A DNA stretch of 64,000 bases from contig NC_056554.1 of the NCBI RefSeq assembly GCF_910596095.1, forward strand, positions 6,804,501 to 6,868,500. The letters run 5' to 3'. The notes beneath the pieces were generated by a model. That model was not told where the DNA came from. It saw only the letters and a list, made by a program, of their open reading frames with translations, and searched no databases. Below, one piece after another: positions 59,301 to 64,000 of the stretch. Origin of the DNA: Thunnus maccoyii. Taxonomy: Eukaryota; Chordata; Actinopteri; Scombriformes; Scombridae. The position numbers were made by a program, and so were the translations under genes. The first letter of the stretch is position 1, and each line of letters starts with the position of its first letter.

Positions 59301-62300
59301 CTGCTTCCTCCGCGCGTTTTTTTTTTTTTACGACAGCACTCATGTTGAAGTGGGGCAGCGAAAATCAGCGCAGCATCAACTGATTAAACATTTAACACTG
59401 TCAATAAATGTAATGGAAAAAATGCGGACAAGATGACACAGGATGAAGAACAATGGAATTAACCTGCGGATGTGTGAAATGTGATTAAAAATCCACTCAG
59501 TGAAACAGAGTTTTAACTGAGCAGCTCAGCACGCAGCGAAATGTTCAGATTCACCATAAATTTCCTGTTGAGCTTTGTGCAAGGTGACACCGTGGTTCAT
59601 ATACAGGAAGAGTTGTGTCTGAGGTCAGGAAACTCACCTTAATGAAACATCATTGGTACGATGGGTTATTCTGTCCTTTAATTTAATGTATGTTTGTCCA
59701 TTCTGTCATTTTAACTCATTAACTGAAGACTTCTCTATATCTTGTCCTCCAGCCTTGGCTTAGATTTCACCCAGAACCCCCAGATGCTGACTGGTTCATG
59801 GACTGAATACTCCAACTTCCCAGAGAATTACCTCAAAGGCTGCAAATGGTAATTTCCTATAAAAATAACATGACACAATAAACTATGCGGATGAGGTTTT
59901 AAAGGTGCTAAGTATAAAACTTTCACACAGTTATCGAGTTTGTGAGTCATTAGTACCATAAAGAAACAAGACTATTACATTTGCACATGTGCCCAGGGGC
60001 AGATATCAAGGACGGATATCAATGTTCTGCATTACAGGGAGAAAATTATATTCTGTCAGCGCAAATGAAGCCAAAGGAAAATTACCTCCACTGTGTGTGT
60101 CTCCCTCAGGCCATAGTGGGAACACTAGTGCTGACAGTACATTTGCTATAAGAGAGGATACTAGTAACAATCTTAATCTCATTGTCAAGATAAATCAATA
60201 TGTCAGGCCATTACAGTAATTATATGAATAGCAAACTTTCCATGTACTAAAGATGCTTACATAAAACTAACCTGACTGCATGTTTTTCTCAGTTCACTGC
60301 TGTTTATTCACCATTTTCCTCCCATCTTCCCTTCTTCGCTGACCTAGGGCCCCCGATGGTTCCTGTATCCTGACTAACAGTGCAGATAACGTGCTTCGTG
60401 TGTACAACCTCCCTCCTGAGATTTACAGCTACAACTGGGATTCGATTCCTGAGATGGTGAGTATGAAATAGACTCCCAAAATCTTGATAGTAGTGGATGA
60501 AGACGTAGCTGGCTAAGAGGCTGCTGGAAACTTACAGAAAAAACCTTAAATCTCAAAGCAAGATAGCTGAGATTACAGTAGATGTCAGTCTTGAGTCTTG
60601 CTTTGTAGTTAGAGAAATCCTCAATATATTTGTATGCAAGGTACAAGTAGGAGTTTCTCTAGTGCCCCCATCAGGCCAAAATCCAGGTCACTTATTCACC
60701 ATCATGTTCTGTAAGACGAGTCCAGCAAAGGAAGTCTGTTCTGTTTAATTCTATAAAACACCATCACAGACTCATCTGTTGCTGCTGCTGCAAAGCGGAT
60801 CCAGTCTTAACTAGATGTGAAATAGAACATAAATAGATATTCAATTAATACTACTACTACTAATAATAATAATAAACACATTACAAAAACTTAGATATTT
60901 AGAGTTAAGGAATAACATTTAGGTTTTATAGGGATGAAGTATAAAGAGTAAGAAGTCATCCAGTTTTTGACTGCTGAGGAGACAAACTTTTAGGTTTTCA
61001 CTCTGTGTGCAATCATTAGCCTGTTGTGAAGTTGTCGTTGTCTGCATGTCAGTGAAAGTGGGTTTCCATAGCAATGTACAATTTCACCAAGAGACTATAT
61101 TACAAATTCATTTAATGCTTGAATATTTTATTCAATAATGTAATGATGAATATGCAAATAGTTTTTTATTTCAAAAGTTGTTGGATACAAGCTGTTCTAC
61201 TTCACTGAAAAGTCTGTTCTTGTGTATGTGCACCGGATTTTTTGAAGTTTCCACATTACACTTGTGTAAGTTGCACATTGGCTCCAGATTTAAGGTGAGC
61301 ACAGAAACTTTCTGCCTTCAGCAGATGAATCTGAAAACAGTCTCATAGTGTCACTTTGTAACTCTGCACATCATTTGGCACAGTGAAGCTCAAACATCCA
61401 AGTGAAGTAACTATGAGTAAAACTCATTTTTGAGTGCAGGAGGGACTTAAAATTTTGAAATAAAAGAAGATATATTTTTTAAGATTCACCAGCGTTAAGT
61501 CCTCCATCACTCTCCCTCCTCCTTGAAAAGCCTCCAGTCTCAGTTTGTGGTGCAGGTTGCAGGCTATCATGAGCTAGCACTACTTTATAAATTACACACT
61601 CTAGCCGACAGACTGTGAGTCACTTGAGTCCGTCCAAGTGAACCCAGCGAGAGGCACTGGTCATCTCATTTCCAACATTTTGGTTTGGATCCTGTCGTTT
61701 CAGGCTGTGACACTGTTGGTATCAAAAATAGCTTGATTCTGCTACTTCAAGAAGCTTAATTATCACCATGAGCTTTGTGTTACAGCCACTACTGCTGCTA
61801 CTGCAGTGGCCGACCATGTCGATAAGCAAACCAGCAGGCTGAACTACAATAATTAACTTCCTGTTGTTTTCACAACACTTGCATGCACCTGTCCCTTTCA
61901 CCCCATGCAGTATCTTTGCTTCATGTCTCTCCTCCTGAGGAAGCATGCCTCACATTTTAAAAACCTCCGCTTTAATGATGCAGCAAATCCTGTGCTCTCC
62001 ATTACTGCTGACATTCCTACTCCATAACTTTGATTAGTCCTACCTTATTTTATGTCAAAGTTGATGGGTTTCAGTGCTTAAATCATGTACATGAGATATT
62101 ATCTATTATTAAAGATCCTCTCCAGACATTAAGACGTATAAAGATCCTCTGCTGGGAACAACAATGTGTGTCTGATATGGTTTTTATGCAAAAAAAATAA
62201 TTAGCACTTTAAAATCCTTATAATGACATCTACTCCTTCTCCCTCATTAAAAGTTCCAGAATCTATGAATATGCAAATACATTCATGGTGGCAGGCAGCA

Positions 62301-63725
62301 GTGCAGCAGCTTCTCTGGCTCCTTTTTATGGTGTACAGAGTGTTAGGGACTCTTCTCTTAACGTGAGTAAATGTGCAGATAACGTGGCTAGTTCAGCTAG
62401 GCCAAGAAGGTACAGCCCAACTGAACTTCTGATCATTATTATCAACTCGCCCGCCTCACTCCTGCCAAAGTTTAGAGCGGCGCTCAGCAGACTGCATCTC
62501 CTGAGGAAAACCATGCCCTGCAGCAGCGGGCTGGCATAGCAGACTACAACAGCTCAGAGGCACGGAAGCAGAAGAGGGGTTAGCGGGCCAGTCTGTTACC
62601 CAAGCTAAAAGCAACACGACCAGGCCAGCCATTCCATCACTCTGTCTGGCCGGCGTTCACTCACTAGAGAACAAAATAGATCTGATCCAACCGAGACCGA
62701 GCGTTCATCGAGAGATGAGGAACTATTGTTTTTTCTCCTGATGGAAACTTGGCTGAACAACGATACGCCAGACTCGACTTTTCAACTTGACGGGTTGTTA
62801 CTCGTCCGTGTAGACCAAAATCAGCAGTCAGGGAAAACCCGAGGAGGTCGCTTCTGCATATAATTATCTTTTAATTATAAATGATTGGTTCCTTAGATTT
62901 GTGACGTGGGAAATCCTGAGACTGTCCAGTTTCAAAGCGGAAATGCTCAGCCATGGCATTAACTGCTTATATGCTCCTAATATGTCTCGTAGCATATGAA
63001 AAATACCACATGGACATATTAAAAAGGTTTAAAACTTGAGGGAGTCTTTCAAACAAATACTCTATCAGTTGAGAGTTACTTTAGATTATATTAAGGTTAT
63101 ATTAAAGACATTGTTACTATAAAATGTAAACATTTTTGATAAGACTCATGCTATGTCGTTGAGCTTGAATTCTGCATGTATTTTGTGTAACTGAGACGCG
63201 TATTTTAATCAATTTAAGACAACTGCTCAAGTCAATGTATGACTGCAGATTCAGCTGATAAAATGAAATAAAACGGGCATTCTGTCATCAGGTTTGGGAA
63301 AATATCAAGTGGCGAGCTAAATCTTTTAATTGTATTACATGCTGGTAGATTGGGATCACTGAGCAAAAATAATTGAAATATAATCCATTTTCCTCCATAA
63401 CAGAGATCTCACAGTCTTTGTGAAAAAGGTAGAAAATTAAGCCGTGATTGCTCTATTCCTCTCATGGTGCCAAAGGCTTCTGATATTGAATTTTACTATG
63501 AGGGAAAGCCATGCGATATTGTCATTTATCCATCTAGTAGTCCAGTATTCTGCACCAGTCAACCCCTAAAACATTTTACTTTCTTCAGTCTTTGCATGCC
63601 TCACTCTGTCCTTTCCCCTCTTTTCCTCTAATGCAGAGTCCAGCGCTGAGGATGGCAGAGGGAGACACCATCTACGACTACTGCTGGTACCCCAAGATGA
63701 ACTCTCTGGACCCGGACACATGCTT
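56363..63725 (+). CDS. wrap53: Telomerase Cajal body protein 1 (TCAB1), 5' part
   Basis: Visible coding exons: 56363-56606, 56793-56979, 59753-59848, 60348-60456, 63637-63725. They total 725 bases, about 241 residues in continuous phase; the rest lies beyond the right edge. The N-terminal 145 residues are acidic and low-complexity, with a basic [12 protein letters not shown] patch. Then the family core begins: [37 protein letters not shown] (first WD40 blade), [17 protein letters not shown]53 guides telomerase RNA and scaRNAs to Cajal bodies by binding the CAB box with its WD40 propeller. The ATG at 56363 was chosen because it lies in frame and follows the upstream ORF. Confidence 0.93.
56980..59752 (+). 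other. wrap53: wrap53 intron with old repeats
   Basis: Contains an exact 18-base inverted repeat (57477-57494 and 58713-58730), a TTA/ATT microsatellite at about 59004-59032, and a stretch near 58125-58200 (GGGATGTCACAAGAATCAGT) that resembles a hAT-type fish repeat. No nested gene seen. Confidence 0.45.
59004..59032 (+). repeat. (TTA)n microsatellite
   Basis: About nine ATT/TTA units in a row in a wrap53 intron. Confidence 0.9.
62285..62870 (+). mobile_element. LINE fragment, endonuclease region (L2/CR1-like group)
   Basis: In a wrap53 intron. The translated pieces are split among frames but recognisable: [60 protein letters not shown]. This is the start of the APE-type endonuclease of a non-LTR retrotransposon (N-x-R-S-L-x-N-K, then ETWL and a GKTRGG motif). 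The frame is shifted at least once and contains stops, and no reverse transcriptase follows, so it is a dead 5' portion about 590 bases long. Confidence 0.65.
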
Positions 63726-64000
63726 GTGAGTTGAAACTAATCTTTGCCAGACTGTTTCATGAGCCTCCGCTCTTAGCAGCTGGATAGAGGAGACATTTAA
63801 AGTTCACTCTGAAGGTCAACCTGCCAGATGGCGAAAGATGTATGCACAAAAAAAGGTACTATTTTGTTTACTGAGGCTGGTGTCAGCCAGTGATTGGTGT
63901 TTTTAATCTAGATCTCAAATGGTCAGAGTGGGATACTGTGTTTATGTGACTTAAGATCTGTGTGCTTGGGTATGTGTAATAGACTATCCGAATATAGAAG

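Overview
This is a piece of nuclear DNA from a bony fish, most likely a percomorph teleost. Genes are split by GT-AG introns. DNA is AT-rich between genes and GC-rich at promoters and exons. Many short repeats of types common in fish genomes lie between and within the genes. I assembled gene models by hand from splice sites and reading phase. For the complete models (ZP3-like, three ENDOD1-like genes, gigyf1) the exon lengths sum to whole codons; the wrap53 exons also stay in phase up to the window edge.

Layout. 1-4.5 kb: no gene recognised. 4.5-7.3 kb, minus: an eight-exon egg-coat ZP3-like gene of 391 residues. 7.97-8.7 kb, plus: single-exon ufsp1 (UFM1-specific protease 1) with all expected catalytic residues. 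9.7-20.7 kb, minus: three tandem two-exon ENDOD1-like secreted nuclease-fold genes, all with the catalytic histidine of the DRGH motif replaced. Between the second and third lies an orphan set of exons resembling the C-terminus of a large ciliary protein (CFAP54-like), interrupted by an in-frame TGA. 22.8-24.8 kb, plus: a broken perforin-1-like gene. 24.8-28.2 kb: repeats, including a complete-looking Tc1-type miniature element. 28.2 to about 54.2 kb, plus: gigyf1, with a CpG-rich promoter, two noncoding 5' exons, 23 coding exons (1,049 residues) and probably a very long 3' UTR. 55.6 kb to the window end, plus: the 5' part of wrap53 (TCAB1), which runs off the right edge.

The genes do not form one pathway. 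ufsp1 and gigyf1 are also near each other in human 7q22; here the space between them holds the ENDOD1-like array, the ciliary fragment and the perforin fossil. That interval is the accessory part of the window. gigyf1 (translation repression with 4EHP) and wrap53 (telomerase and Cajal-body RNA handling) are ordinary conserved housekeeping genes.

Most unusual points: the three ENDOD1-like genes that look like pseudo-nucleases and that share an octamer plus CCAAT promoter module in at least two copies; the orphan ciliary-gene exons lodged in the array; and two possible in-frame alternative splice choices in gigyf1. I did not find a clearly new multi-gene system.
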